Below are positions 28,454 to 37,680 of a stretch of 64,000 bases of DNA, one piece after another (the first letter of the stretch is position 1; the number at the start of each line of letters is the position of its first letter). The notes beneath the pieces are model-generated. The model was not told the DNA's origin. It ran no database searches and saw only the letters and a program-made list of their open reading frames with translations. Position numbers and translations under genes: made by a program. This stretch comes from an uncultured Dorea sp. (GTDB lineage Bacteria; Bacillota; Clostridia; Lachnospirales; Lachnospiraceae), in contig CAJUFA010000002.1 of assembly GCA_910585725.1 (NCBI GenBank), positions 124,001 through 188,000 of the forward strand. Reading direction: 5' to 3'.

Positions 28454-29668
28454 TTAATAAATTAATTCTTCTAAAGTAAAAACCTTTCCTGTACAACGTT
28501 TTTCTAAACATTCCTTTATTTGTTTAGATTCTTTCATCATTGTTACTATTATCCAGTCAACTAATTCCAAATGTTCATCAGGTCGTTTAACAGTCAAATC
28601 TTCAAAGATCCTTTTTTCTTTATCTATTCCATATTTAATTTCTACCGGCAAACTTCTCACTTCATCAAAAAATATTTTTCCCAATTTCCCCAACCCATAA
28701 ATTGCAATTGTTTTCACGTTACTTCCTTCATAAAAATATTTTGAGAAAATAGTTCCTTCCTTATTATATAAATTCTTTATATGCCATTCATACAACAATC
28801 TTTCCATACAATAACTTATTCGATTTTCATATGCTTTTTTTTGCAAAAACTTCATTGCTATATATAATAATTCCGGATATTCTTTTCCGATATCGCAAAA
28901 GATATTTTTTACCATTTCTTCAGGAACTTCCTTTTCATATATGATATTAAAAAGATTATTTAACGCTTCTTCTTTATTCAAGTATTTGCAGATATATTGT
29001 TTATATAAAAAGCCTATTGCCTCTACAAATTTAATCTTATCCCTTCCTATACTGTTTTCCTGTATCTCATTAAAACTAAGACATTCTTCACTCCCAACTC
29101 CATTTATATTAAAGCAATACATCATTCTAAGAACTAACTCCCAATCCTGTAAACGCGGTAAATTTTCAGAAAAACCACCAATCTCTAAAAATAATCCTCT
29201 TTTTAATAATATAGTATTCAAATCAATTACATTTTCATATAATTCTCTTTTTTTCAATTCATCTTCTTTCATAATTTGGCTTGGGAGTACTCTTTTATTT
29301 ACCCCATCTGTAATCTCTACTTTTCCATAAAAAAAACATCTTTTATAAACACATTCTTCAATTCCGCTTATTTGCAATTCCAGTCTGTTCTCTGGCCAGT
29401 AATTATCGCTATCTAAGAATGCTATATATTCACCTTTCGCATTTCTCACTCCGATATTTCGTGATTCATTAGATCCTTTATTTTCAAAATTTTCAAAATA
29501 TAAAATCTTATTCGAAATATATTTTTTTACAATTTCTCTCGTGTTATCCTTAGATGCATCATCTACAATAATAAGTTCCCAATCCTCATATGTCTGATGT
29601 ATCACACTCACTATAGCCCTCTCTATTATGTAAGCTCGATTGTATGTCGGCATAATTATCGATACCAT
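28454..29668 (-). CDS. Glycosyltransferase family 2 with C-terminal Rossmann-like module
   Basis: A 404-residue protein. The GT-A domain is clear: SIIMPTYNRA at the N-terminus, IIVDDASKDNT, and AFLDSDNYWPENR with the metal-binding DSD. A helical middle follows, and from about residue 318 the module TIAIYGLGKLGKIFF. AT-rich codon use, as in its neighbours. GAGG precedes the ATG. It adds a sugar from an NDP donor; specificity unknown. Confidence 0.84.
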   Translation of the reverse strand: MVSIIMPTYNRAYIIERAIVSVIHQTYEDWELIIVDDASKDNTREIVKKYISNKILYFENFENKGSNESRNIGVRNAKGEYIAFLDSDNYWPENRLELQISGIEECVYKRCFFYGKVEITDGVNKRVLPSQIMKEDELKKRELYENVIDLNTILLKRGLFLEIGGFSENLPRLQDWELVLRMMYCFNINGVGSEECLSFNEIQENSIGRDKIKFVEAIGFLYKQYICKYLNKEEALNNLFNIIYEKEVPEEMVKNIFCDIGKEYPELLYIAMKFLQKKAYENRISYCMERLLYEWHIKNLYNKEGTIFSKYFYEGSNVKTIAIYGLGKLGKIFFDEVRSLPVEIKYGIDKEKRIFEDLTVKRPDEHLELVDWIIVTMMKESKQIKECLEKRCTGKVFTLEELIY

Positions 29669-29696
29669 ATTTTATCCTCTCATTAATACAAAATAA

Positions 29697-30581
29697 TCAA
29701 ATTTCTATTCTTTCTCTTATTCTTCCTTTACTTAATAATTGTATCAAATCAATAACTCCATTTTCCCCGTTCCCCGTACTATTAGCTTTCATTCCAAAAG
29801 TAAAAAAATCATTGTCATTCTTGTCAAATATACTAACTGACGACTCTAAAGCCGTGTTAAATGGAACAAAAATAATTTTATTATCATATGGAAGCTTATC
29901 AAATTCTTCTGCAACATCTTTGCAGCTAGTTGTTGAAACTACTAGTAAATTATTATAATTTATCCTATCCTTCCTTCGTTCCCAACATCTCTTTGCTTCA
30001 TCAAAACTTGCGTAATGATTAAAAAATATCCTTATATCCCCCAATCTTCCTACCGGATAACTTTTTCCTTCTCTTTCTCCATATACATCTTTTTCATATA
30101 TTAATGGCAATGACATATAATTATCAAAATCTGAAAGTAATTTATTAAATTCTGTATCTAAAAAAAATAGATTTATAAAAGGTGAATTAAATTTCAAACC
30201 AAAATAATGATAACAAATTCCTCCCCAACAATTCCTTGAAATGATACTAATCTTGCTATTTTTTATTTCTATATATTCTTCAAAATCAAAATATGGTATT
30301 GAAAATACTCTTATAGGAATCATACATTCTCTGTTGATTCCCAAAAAAATGCTTTCTTTTACTGCTTCCTCATAATTATTCATTGCAACAATACAATAAT
30401 CAAACTCTAAATATTTTAAGTTTTTTTTCTCTATAAATGGATACGAATCAATTTTTTTCAAACCATTATCATTAGATACAATGCCGCAAATAATTATTTT
30501 TTCCTTCGACTCCTGATATTTTATTAAATTAAAATATTGATTATACCATTTTCCCATTCCCCATATAATTACTTTATACAT
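29697..30581 (-). CDS. DUF1919-family protein with N-terminal Rossmann-like module
   Basis: A 294-residue protein. The start at 30581 is chosen because MYKVIIWGMGKWYNQY is the natural beginning of the N-terminal Rossmann-like module; the open frame runs to 30623 but only from a TTG. After about residue 105 comes a DUF1919-type domain (SIISRNCWGGICYHYFGL, then MSLPLIYEKD and FNHYASFDEAKRCWERR). DUF1919 proteins occur in exopolysaccharide clusters and are thought to be glycosyl- or related transferases; no activity can be stated. The ribosome site is weak. Confidence 0.72.
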   Translation of the reverse strand: MYKVIIWGMGKWYNQYFNLIKYQESKEKIIICGIVSNDNGLKKIDSYPFIEKKNLKYLEFDYCIVAMNNYEEAVKESIFLGINRECMIPIRVFSIPYFDFEEYIEIKNSKISIISRNCWGGICYHYFGLKFNSPFINLFFLDTEFNKLLSDFDNYMSLPLIYEKDVYGEREGKSYPVGRLGDIRIFFNHYASFDEAKRCWERRKDRINYNNLLVVSTTSCKDVAEEFDKLPYDNKIIFVPFNTALESSVSIFDKNDNDFFTFGMKANSTGNGENGVIDLIQLLSKGRIRERIEI

Positions 30582-30619
30582 CAATTTCAACTCACTTATA
30601 ATTATAAAATTTATTTCTG

Positions 30620-31276
30620 TCAACTTTTACGGACAACATGTAATCTGCTTTTTTTAATAAATTCAAATTTTTCTTTATTATTCGTAAAATATTCGTCTAC
30701 TGCCGTTTTACATCCTGACCACGTAAAATAATCGTCAATTACAATTACTCCATTTACAGAAAGATTTGGTACTATTTCCTGCAAACTTATCTTCACAGAT
30801 TCATACCAATCACAATCTATGTGTGCAAAGGCAATTTTCTCATTAATATGCAGCGTATCTTCATAAAAGCCTTTAACTAGATAAATTCCTCTTTCATTCA
30901 GGTTATCAATATTAAGAGCACTTCTAAAATTACTTTCGACCTTTTCATATAAATTTTTTTGGTATCCATAATATTCGTTGCCGTCAATACCCTGGGATTC
31001 CCCTTTAAATATCGTATCATAACGTTGATGCGCATCTTCTCCATCTCTTCCACTCGGTGCCGGAATCATTCCAAAACTATCATAAACATATAGCCTCTTA
31101 TCTTTCTTTGCACATGCTATACATATACTAGAACCACCTAATGCACATCCTGTTTCTACTATAATACCTTCAACATTATTACATCTATCTACTTCTGTAA
31201 TTAATTCTTCTAATGCTTCAGCATTTAAATAAGTTAACTTTTTATTTAAAACTTCTTCTATTATCTTCTTTTTCAT
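30620..31276 (-). CDS. TylF/MycF-like class I methyltransferase
   Basis: A 218-residue SAM-dependent methyltransferase of the TylF/macrocin O-methyltransferase type. VETGCALGGSSICIA is the SAM-binding loop, VYDSFG follows it, and AHIDCDWYESVK plus VIDDYFTWSGCK provide the metal-binding aspartates typical of the group. The start lies 35 bp inside the upstream beta-propeller-like gene, so translation is coupled. Predicted to O-methylate a sugar of the glycan. Confidence 0.82.
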   Translation of the reverse strand: MKKKIIEEVLNKKLTYLNAEALEELITEVDRCNNVEGIIVETGCALGGSSICIACAKKDKRLYVYDSFGMIPAPSGRDGEDAHQRYDTIFKGESQGIDGNEYYGYQKNLYEKVESNFRSALNIDNLNERGIYLVKGFYEDTLHINEKIAFAHIDCDWYESVKISLQEIVPNLSVNGVIVIDDYFTWSGCKTAVDEYFTNNKEKFEFIKKSRLHVVRKS

Positions 31277-32408
31277 TTTTATTCTCTCTATCGCAAATAC
31301 TCTTAATTAAACAAAATATCTCTTCTCCGACTTCACTACTTAACATTTTTTTATTCAAATCAATTTCTTTGCAAATCTCTTTCATTAAACTCTTTTTTTC
31401 TGTTTTATGCGACTCATATATTACATGCCTTTTCTCTTGAGATAATCCAAATTTCAATGCAAATTCATCTATACCTACTTCGTATTCTTCAACTCCGTCT
31501 GTTTCGGAATTAATAACAATCAGTTCATTAGCTCTCCAAGGCAATATCACTATCCTATTTTTAGTTTTTACACATTCAATAAATAATGCTTTTCCTTCTA
31601 CATTTTTATCACTATTCACTATATGTATTTGTTTTACCTTACTATCCTTTTCATCTATTTTATAGATACCATTGGACATTACTGATAACAAATATATTTT
31701 TTCCCCACAAGTTACAATTTGCGGATATATATCACTTTTCTCAAATTCCCCTTCATAAATAAACTTATCTGTAATCCCCTCTTCCCTTGTCCATGTATAA
31801 ACTTGATAACCAAATTTGCTTGCTAGCAATAAATTATCATTATATTCACAAAAACTCCCAACGTTAATTCCTTCGGGCAAAGAATATGTATCTACCGTCT
31901 TTTGTTTCAAATCATAAGATTGTAATTCGCTCCCGCTGTTTGTAATAAACCAAATTTTATTATTTATTAAATGCGCCGATGGAATAAACTTATCCTCCGT
32001 TCTATTTTTAATATTCAAAGGACAATGTATTTTCTGAAATTTATAAGTCTTTATGTCGAATGAATATAAACAATCATATATATATAATGGAACAATAATT
32101 ATCTCATCTTCATAAAAAAAAGCATTCATTACAATAATTTCATCCAACAAATCCATATCATATATATTTTCATGTCCAGATTCAATATTATATTTATAGA
32201 TTCCAATACCCGTATTTCTAACAAAAAACAGACTATTTTCTCTTGTAAGTATCTTCCTATAGTATATTGGAAAATGTGAATTTACCAGTGAAATTAATTC
32301 TATAGTCCAGCTTAATGTATTTATAGCATAAATATACCATCCGGAACTTTCGATGGTCCATAATTTATCCCCATATTCACAAGCATCTGCACATTTAAAA
32401 TTTCTCAT
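31242..32408 (-). CDS. Hypothetical beta-propeller-like protein in glycan operon
   Basis: A 388-residue protein I do not recognise as an enzyme. It is built of repeating beta-rich blades with lines like GDKLWTIESSGWYIYAI, NNKIWFITNSGSELQSYDL, GEKIYLLSVMSNGIYKID, in a spacing resembling Kelch/WD-like propellers. The last 60 residues are helical and charged. No signal peptide is seen, so it appears cytoplasmic. It overlaps the methyltransferase gene downstream by 35 bp. It is one of the few proteins in the operon without the Rossmann-like module. It may be a sugar-binding or scaffold protein; this is a guess from fold alone. Confidence 0.55.
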   Translation of the reverse strand: MRNFKCADACEYGDKLWTIESSGWYIYAINTLSWTIELISLVNSHFPIYYRKILTRENSLFFVRNTGIGIYKYNIESGHENIYDMDLLDEIIVMNAFFYEDEIIIVPLYIYDCLYSFDIKTYKFQKIHCPLNIKNRTEDKFIPSAHLINNKIWFITNSGSELQSYDLKQKTVDTYSLPEGINVGSFCEYNDNLLLASKFGYQVYTWTREEGITDKFIYEGEFEKSDIYPQIVTCGEKIYLLSVMSNGIYKIDEKDSKVKQIHIVNSDKNVEGKALFIECVKTKNRIVILPWRANELIVINSETDGVEEYEVGIDEFALKFGLSQEKRHVIYESHKTEKKSLMKEICKEIDLNKKMLSSEVGEEIFCLIKSICDRENKNEKEDNRRSFK

Positions 32409-32429
32409 TTTTCATGGTATTCCTTTCGC

Positions 32430-33257
32430 TCAAATATTTAAATTTTTATCAAAACGTAAGTACACTCCCCCTCTTTGTTCATATATTTCATCAGTCAGAT
32501 GAAAATTATATTTTTCATACATTTTAATTATTTCTCCCATAACAAAATGATTTTTCCACCCATTAAGCATTCTGGATAAGATATCCGGATATGTATATAA
32601 AGTGCAGTATGTCATCAAAACAGTTTTACATCTTTGGCAGACATTACGCAAAAAAACTTCTGGACAAATGATATATTCTAATATTCCTGCCAAAAAAATA
32701 ACATCAACATACATATCCGGAAAATCACCTTTATTAAAATCACATACTATTGTTTCGTGATATTTTTGTACTTTATCAACCGGATAGTACAAAATATTTT
32801 TTTCGATCATCCTTTTCAAAGACATATTTCCTGCTCCGCAATCCATTATGGATGAACACCCTTCGGGCATAAGTGTCAACAATTCTTTATATCTGAAATC
32901 CCAAGGTCCGTCTGCCTGTGAAAAGTCATATTTGTTTTCATTATCTTCCCATGAATTCATCGGATAACAGGAAGGAATATCCCCATCTCCCAACCAATTT
33001 GGAGCCCAGACAAAATCTCTATTTTCAACAAATCCATCCTTTTCTAATTTCTTATAAATCTTATTTTTATTAATTATATTGCTAATAAATAAAAAAAATT
33101 GAGATTGATTTAATAGCCAATTATAATCTTTTACTCTTTTTTCTTTATAAAAATTTATATTACACGACTCTTCTATAATAAAATCCACTTTATTCATAAA
33201 TTCTATATCATACTTTTCTATTTCACTGGTTAATCCATATATGATATACTTTTTCAT
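32430..33257 (-). CDS. Putative SAM methyltransferase with N-terminal Rossmann-like segment
   Basis: A 275-residue protein. The N-terminus begins KKYIIYGLTSEIEKY, a degenerate version of the module found in the neighbouring proteins. The C-terminal half looks like a class I methyltransferase: SIMDCGAGNMSLKRMI at the SAM loop, YPVDKV, CDFNKGDFP, and DVIFLAGILEYI. Compact and AT-rich, 12 bp from the upstream gene and 21 bp from the downstream one. Target probably a glycan intermediate; the assignment of the catalytic half is moderately secure. Confidence 0.66.
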   Translation of the reverse strand: MKKYIIYGLTSEIEKYDIEFMNKVDFIIEESCNINFYKEKRVKDYNWLLNQSQFFLFISNIINKNKIYKKLEKDGFVENRDFVWAPNWLGDGDIPSCYPMNSWEDNENKYDFSQADGPWDFRYKELLTLMPEGCSSIMDCGAGNMSLKRMIEKNILYYPVDKVQKYHETIVCDFNKGDFPDMYVDVIFLAGILEYIICPEVFLRNVCQRCKTVLMTYCTLYTYPDILSRMLNGWKNHFVMGEIIKMYEKYNFHLTDEIYEQRGGVYLRFDKNLNI

Positions 33258-33269
33258 AATTTCCCCTTA

Positions 33270-35558
33270 CTATTTTGAAATAATTGATTTAATAACTTCT
33301 GCCATTTCATCGAATTCTTTTTTCATTGGTCTATACTCGATATATCCCGCCTTTAAAACCGATTCAATAATCTTCTTCATTTTCTCCACATCATTTTCTC
33401 TGCACAATGCCACATTAGGTCTTTCTTTTATCCACTCAAATACACTGGAAATTTTATGAGTAGAATTATCAAAAACTACGCATGGAACACCACAAATTAC
33501 CGCTAGTACCATTCCGTGAAGTCTGTCTGTTATAACCAATTTACAATTTTGAATCGTTTTAACCAACTCGGATATATATATCATTTCTTCATGCTTCGGA
33601 ACTTTTTGATACAAATGTGTGTCTGCTTCGAAATATTCCAAACCAAGTATTTTTAAAATCTGCTTTACTTTTTTTTCTTCATGAAATATTTTCTCTTTAT
33701 CATTTCTGAAACACAATAATATTTTTTTACAAAGATCATGGTTATTATCATTCTGAAAAATAGTAGATAAAAACATTGCCATATCAGGAAAATAGTAGCA
33801 TCTTTTTACAAATCCATTTTGGCTATAAAATCGAAAAGAGTTTATATCTCTAAAGAAAATATATAAATTTTTTTCACTATATAATTCTCTCAATTCTTTT
33901 ATGGCTAACGAACTATTTACCTGATAATCTTTTTCATATGCCAAACTATTAGGTAAGATGATTTTTATGTTATCTGGAAACAAATTATTTATTTTTTTAA
34001 ATACCTTTCCATTCCCCCACAAATCTCCTATATATCCTCCGCCCTGAAAAAAAAGAATGTCAGACGGTTGAATATATTTGATAAGATAATCCTGTAAAAG
34101 ACAAAATTCATTTGTAGTTATACAAATCAATTCATATTCCTTAAAATATTCCCTTAAAAATTTTTCCTCAGCTATTGCAATTGCATGATCGCCGAGATTT
34201 CCATGTTCTGGGAGCATTACTAAAATCAATCGACTCCTTTCTGAACACATTAATCGATTAGAAAATTTGTAATATTCATAAGACTTTAAATAAAAGTTAT
34301 TTTTTAAATACATACTTCCATTCCATTTTATTCTATAGTCTTCGATGCCCATCTCTAAAAGCGTTTCCCTTATTTCCTGAGCTATTTCTAACTTTTCCAC
34401 TGCTATTAATATATAATCAAACTCCACCTCTTTTATCATGCATCTTGGAAACACATCTATTTTATTAGCTGATTTCTCTATTGCGTTCGAATCAAAAATC
34501 CCAACAATGTCCACAACTTTTTCTCTTATCGCTATATTATAAAACCTTTTCCCAATATTTCCAGCGCCGTAAATCGCAACTCGGCTACCGCAAGGGAATA
34601 AATAATACGGGAAAACATATCCATCATTATTAATTTTATTTTCATATAACAAAGTTTTTCTAATAAGATATTGTTCATATTCTGATAATCTTAATATTTT
34701 TTTCTGTTCTTCTTTATCTAGTTTATAAAACATATTTTTTGCAGACTCGTTTACTGAATTTACTATAAATTCAATTTCTTTATTGACTTCTATTAGAGCG
34801 GCCCGACTCTCCCAAAATTCCATCATTCCTTTATATGCCAAAAACAAACTATAGAAGCCATAAAAACTTGGCTTGCTTTGTATAATTGAACCATTTCGTA
34901 TTCTTCTCAACAATATTGTTTTTTTTCGATGTATAACACGATTTGCTAATAACATAGCTTTAAAAGTAAATAAATTATCTTCATAAAGCAGACCAGTAGA
35001 AAAAAATATTTTATTTTCTACTAAAAAGTCTTTACTTATACATTGTAAACTTACTTGACAATAGTACTCTCCTTTTTGAACAAAATCAGCAAAAAGAAAT
35101 TCACCCTTTTGATAAAATCCATAGTTTTCTTTCCTTTGATATGCATTTCCATACCGTTCTCTATTATCTTCCTTATTTGCTAATCCTTCTTCAAAAAAGG
35201 ATCGACCGTCAAAATATAAAATATCAACCTTTTCTTTTTTTAACATCTCTTTTATAAAGGAAAAGCAATCGCAGTCTGCCAGCATATCATCACTATCTAA
35301 AAAAAAGATATAATCTCCCGTTGCCCTTTCAATTCCATAATTCCTGGCAGATGAAAGTCCCCCGTTTTCTTTTGAATAGACATATATATAATTATACTTT
35401 TTTTCGTATTCCTGCAAAACTTTTAATGAATTATCTGTAGATCCATCATTAACACAAATTACTTCTACATTATCGACAGACTGTTTTACAATGCTATCCA
35501 AACACTCTTCTATATATTTTTCTACATTATATACTGGAATAATTACGCTTAATTTCAT
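33270..35558 (-). CDS. GT2 glycosyltransferase-Rossmann module-polysaccharide pyruvyltransferase fusion
   Basis: A 762-residue three-part protein, first gene of the glycan operon. Residues 1 to about 300 are a GT-A family 2 glycosyltransferase (SVIIPVYNVEKYIEECLDSI, CVNDGSTDNS, FFLDSDD). About 325-420 is the Rossmann-like module (RVAIYGAGNIGKRFYN). About 440-750 is a polysaccharide pyruvyltransferase-type domain (VMLPEHGNLGDHAIAIAEE, FFQGGGYIGDLWG, VITDRLHGMVLAVICGVPC). The fusion suggests that one protein adds a sugar and puts a ketal pyruvate (or a related group) on it. CAGGAG precedes the ATG, and a good promoter lies about 65 bp upstream. Confidence 0.8.
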   Translation of the reverse strand: MKLSVIIPVYNVEKYIEECLDSIVKQSVDNVEVICVNDGSTDNSLKVLQEYEKKYNYIYVYSKENGGLSSARNYGIERATGDYIFFLDSDDMLADCDCFSFIKEMLKKEKVDILYFDGRSFFEEGLANKEDNRERYGNAYQRKENYGFYQKGEFLFADFVQKGEYYCQVSLQCISKDFLVENKIFFSTGLLYEDNLFTFKAMLLANRVIHRKKTILLRRIRNGSIIQSKPSFYGFYSLFLAYKGMMEFWESRAALIEVNKEIEFIVNSVNESAKNMFYKLDKEEQKKILRLSEYEQYLIRKTLLYENKINNDGYVFPYYLFPCGSRVAIYGAGNIGKRFYNIAIREKVVDIVGIFDSNAIEKSANKIDVFPRCMIKEVEFDYILIAVEKLEIAQEIRETLLEMGIEDYRIKWNGSMYLKNNFYLKSYEYYKFSNRLMCSERSRLILVMLPEHGNLGDHAIAIAEEKFLREYFKEYELICITTNEFCLLQDYLIKYIQPSDILFFQGGGYIGDLWGNGKVFKKINNLFPDNIKIILPNSLAYEKDYQVNSSLAIKELRELYSEKNLYIFFRDINSFRFYSQNGFVKRCYYFPDMAMFLSTIFQNDNNHDLCKKILLCFRNDKEKIFHEEKKVKQILKILGLEYFEADTHLYQKVPKHEEMIYISELVKTIQNCKLVITDRLHGMVLAVICGVPCVVFDNSTHKISSVFEWIKERPNVALCRENDVEKMKKIIESVLKAGYIEYRPMKKEFDEMAEVIKSIISK

Positions 35559-35619
35559 TTACTTTTTACTCCTGTAATACAAACGTTTCATCTCCTATTT
35601 ATAAATATAGGCCGTCATA

Positions 35620-35648
35620 TTTATAATATATAAACTACCTCGCTACAA
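35620..35648 (-). promoter_or_regulatory. Promoter of the 13-gene glycan operon
   Basis: On the minus strand TTGTAG, 17 bp, TATAAA. It lies between the terminator of the surface-protein operon and the first glycan gene (start 35558). Its -35 box lies within the loop of the terminator hairpin, so the two signals overlap. Confidence 0.6.
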
Positions 35649-35661
35649 GTAACGAGGTAGT
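35634..35661 (-). terminator. Terminator of the surface-protein operon
   Basis: ACTACCTCG and CGAGGTAGT form a nine-pair stem with a ten-base loop. Read on the minus strand it is followed by TTTATATATT. It lies about 70 bp after the stop of the 428-residue secreted protein gene. Confidence 0.68.
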
Positions 35662-35728
35662 GTTTACATCTGTACTTAGCTCATCTGCATCTGAAATTTA
35701 TCTACTCATACAAATACCGTAAATACAA

Positions 35729-37015
35729 TTATTGTGTAACAGTTACAACTCCACTATTAATAGTACTATCATCCTTCAAAGTAACAGTCACTTCTGCAGT
35801 CCCCCCCTGTGAAATCAAATAACTTATCCACTGCTCACCAAGTTGTACTGTAAAAGTTCCGCCATTTGTTGCATCCCAATTATCTGTATTCCATTCAGCC
35901 GGCGCAATGTTCCATTCCATTACTTTTCCTGTTTTATCTGTAATTGTCAATGACTTAAAATTATTCTCGGCTGTTAAACTGCTCACTGTAATTAATCCAT
36001 TCTCTGTTATACTTACCTGAGGTCCCTTTACAGCTGCATACAATCCATATACGCAATCCGCTTTTACATCATTATATTTGCTTTCCTGAACACCCAAGAT
36101 ATCGTATTTGATCGAAACCTTGGTGATATCGTCTTTCGTCCATGTTTCCTGAGCTCCGGACAATTTTCCGATGTATCTGAACGCAGCAACTCCATCTGTA
36201 GCAGCATCTCCGTTTCCATATACATATAATTTAGTTGAATCTACATCACCCTTAGCCGTTGCCTCTAAAGCAGCTGTATAATACTTTTCGCCTGCATCAT
36301 AAGTATGTGCTGTTCCTTTTGCTTCTTTGGTTAAATCCTGTCCGTCAGCGGCCGCACCAGCAGCAACATATACATCATTCTCTGCAATCAATGCAGCCAG
36401 AGCATCAGCACCAGCAACTGTCTGAAGTGTCAGCTCGTAAAATTGTGCATATTCAATATCAGCCGCAGCTTCATTGCTGTTCAAAAGCTTATATTTCATA
36501 GTTCCACTCTTATCCATGTAAAATGTCTGATTTGCTGTACCCTTAGCCGCATCAGCGTCCGTTCCCTGAACAAATGAAGTAACATTCTTATTTTCATCTG
36601 TCAGATCCTTTATTGCTGTAGCTGCTCCGTCAGCATATGAATCTGCCGCAGTCTCAGCTGCAACAGCCATCCATACTTCTCCTTCTGTTTTCGAAGATTC
36701 TGCATCTGCTTTAGTTCCTACAAGCTTCGTGGTAGCTTTCAACTCTGCTGTAGATGTAACACTGATTTTTACCGGTATCTCACTCCTGTTTATCATATCA
36801 AAAGGTGTGGAATAAATCTGGGAGCCGCCGTCACCCATCTCAAACTGGTTTACAGAAATGTCCATCTTTGTAGGCACCTGTACTCGTATTACCGCTGTTT
36901 TCGTAGTAACCGGTACGTCAATATTACCTCCATCAGCCGCCATTACCGGTACTGCCATCGTTGTCGCAGCGAGTGCGCTTGCCACAACCGTTGATAAAAT
37001 TTTTTTGTTTCTCAT
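35729..37015 (-). CDS. Secreted protein of unknown function, third gene of surface operon
   Basis: A 428-residue exported protein. A signal peptide (MRNKKILSTVVASALAATTM, cleavage near VMAADG) follows GGAGGT. The mature part begins with a beta-rich domain containing QFEMGDGGSQIYSTPFDMIN, which matches in layout the paired domains of the 469-residue protein at the head of this operon (WEMDGKSQIYSEQYVIRN). The remainder is Ala/Asp/Thr-rich, acidic and low in cysteine, without a sortase motif or C-terminal helix. It is probably shed or bound to a partner. I do not recognise the family by name. Confidence 0.68.
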   Translation of the reverse strand: MRNKKILSTVVASALAATTMAVPVMAADGGNIDVPVTTKTAVIRVQVPTKMDISVNQFEMGDGGSQIYSTPFDMINRSEIPVKISVTSTAELKATTKLVGTKADAESSKTEGEVWMAVAAETAADSYADGAATAIKDLTDENKNVTSFVQGTDADAAKGTANQTFYMDKSGTMKYKLLNSNEAAADIEYAQFYELTLQTVAGADALAALIAENDVYVAAGAAADGQDLTKEAKGTAHTYDAGEKYYTAALEATAKGDVDSTKLYVYGNGDAATDGVAAFRYIGKLSGAQETWTKDDITKVSIKYDILGVQESKYNDVKADCVYGLYAAVKGPQVSITENGLITVSSLTAENNFKSLTITDKTGKVMEWNIAPAEWNTDNWDATNGGTFTVQLGEQWISYLISQGGTAEVTVTLKDDSTINSGVVTVTQ

Positions 37016-37097
37016 ACGCTTACCTCCTAATTTTTTTCATTAAAAAAGTATTATTTATAACCACTGCATTTTTAGAAAATGCAGCTGATTATCTCAA

Positions 37098-37628
37098 TTA
37101 ATTCTCAACTGTTATAGTTATATTAAATCCTGCGTTACTATAATCTGTATATGTCCCGTTTTTTTCCTCATTGAGCAGATACACCTCGCACACCGCATCA
37201 TATCTGCCGGCATCAAGATCTTTATCCAATTTAAATGGAGGATGTTCTACTCCGACCGGCATTACGTCTGTCTTGAATATCACTTCATCAGTATCTGCCA
37301 ATCTCACCTCACAGCGTATTGGTTTCTTATTATTCGGAGAATTTCCTAATACAGCATTCGTTGTCTCCGATGCTCCGTCTGGAAACGTCCAATCTGTATT
37401 CATATAAGTCTCAAAATACCCCTCCTGGACCTCGTTATCCATCTCTTCCATTATCTGTTTATAATTTCCCTCGGTCATCCCTTTTGGCCGAGTCAGGAAA
37501 TATATTATAATCGCCGCAATGATAACAAGAAGGATACAGATTATAATTATGATCTTCTTCCGTTTTTTCTTTTTCATTTCCTCCGGCGACGCCTCAACCG
37601 TCTGCGTCTTCTGCTCTTTATCCGACAT
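37098..37628 (-). CDS. Membrane-anchored extracellular protein, second gene of surface operon
   Basis: A 176-residue protein with a charged cytoplasmic N-terminus (about 25 residues, KKKRKK), one transmembrane helix (about 27-45, rich in Ile) and an extracellular Ig-like domain of about 130 residues (EVRLADTDEVIFKTDVMPVG, LDAGRYDAVCEVYLL). AGGAGG precedes the ATG. It lies between the two secreted proteins of the operon and may anchor or assemble them at the membrane. No enzyme motif is seen. Confidence 0.65.
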   Translation of the reverse strand: MSDKEQKTQTVEASPEEMKKKKRKKIIIIICILLVIIAAIIIYFLTRPKGMTEGNYKQIMEEMDNEVQEGYFETYMNTDWTFPDGASETTNAVLGNSPNNKKPIRCEVRLADTDEVIFKTDVMPVGVEHPPFKLDKDLDAGRYDAVCEVYLLNEEKNGTYTDYSNAGFNITITVEN

Positions 37629-37680
37629 CCTTTATCACTCCTCCTGTTTTGGTGCAAATCAAACATATCTGATTTCTTCA

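Noticed and set aside
30620..30623. TTG start for the DUF1919 protein overlapping the upstream methyltransferase gene
   Set aside because: The Rossmann-like module begins at the ATG at 30581, which is the more natural start; the upstream codons add no recognisable sequence.
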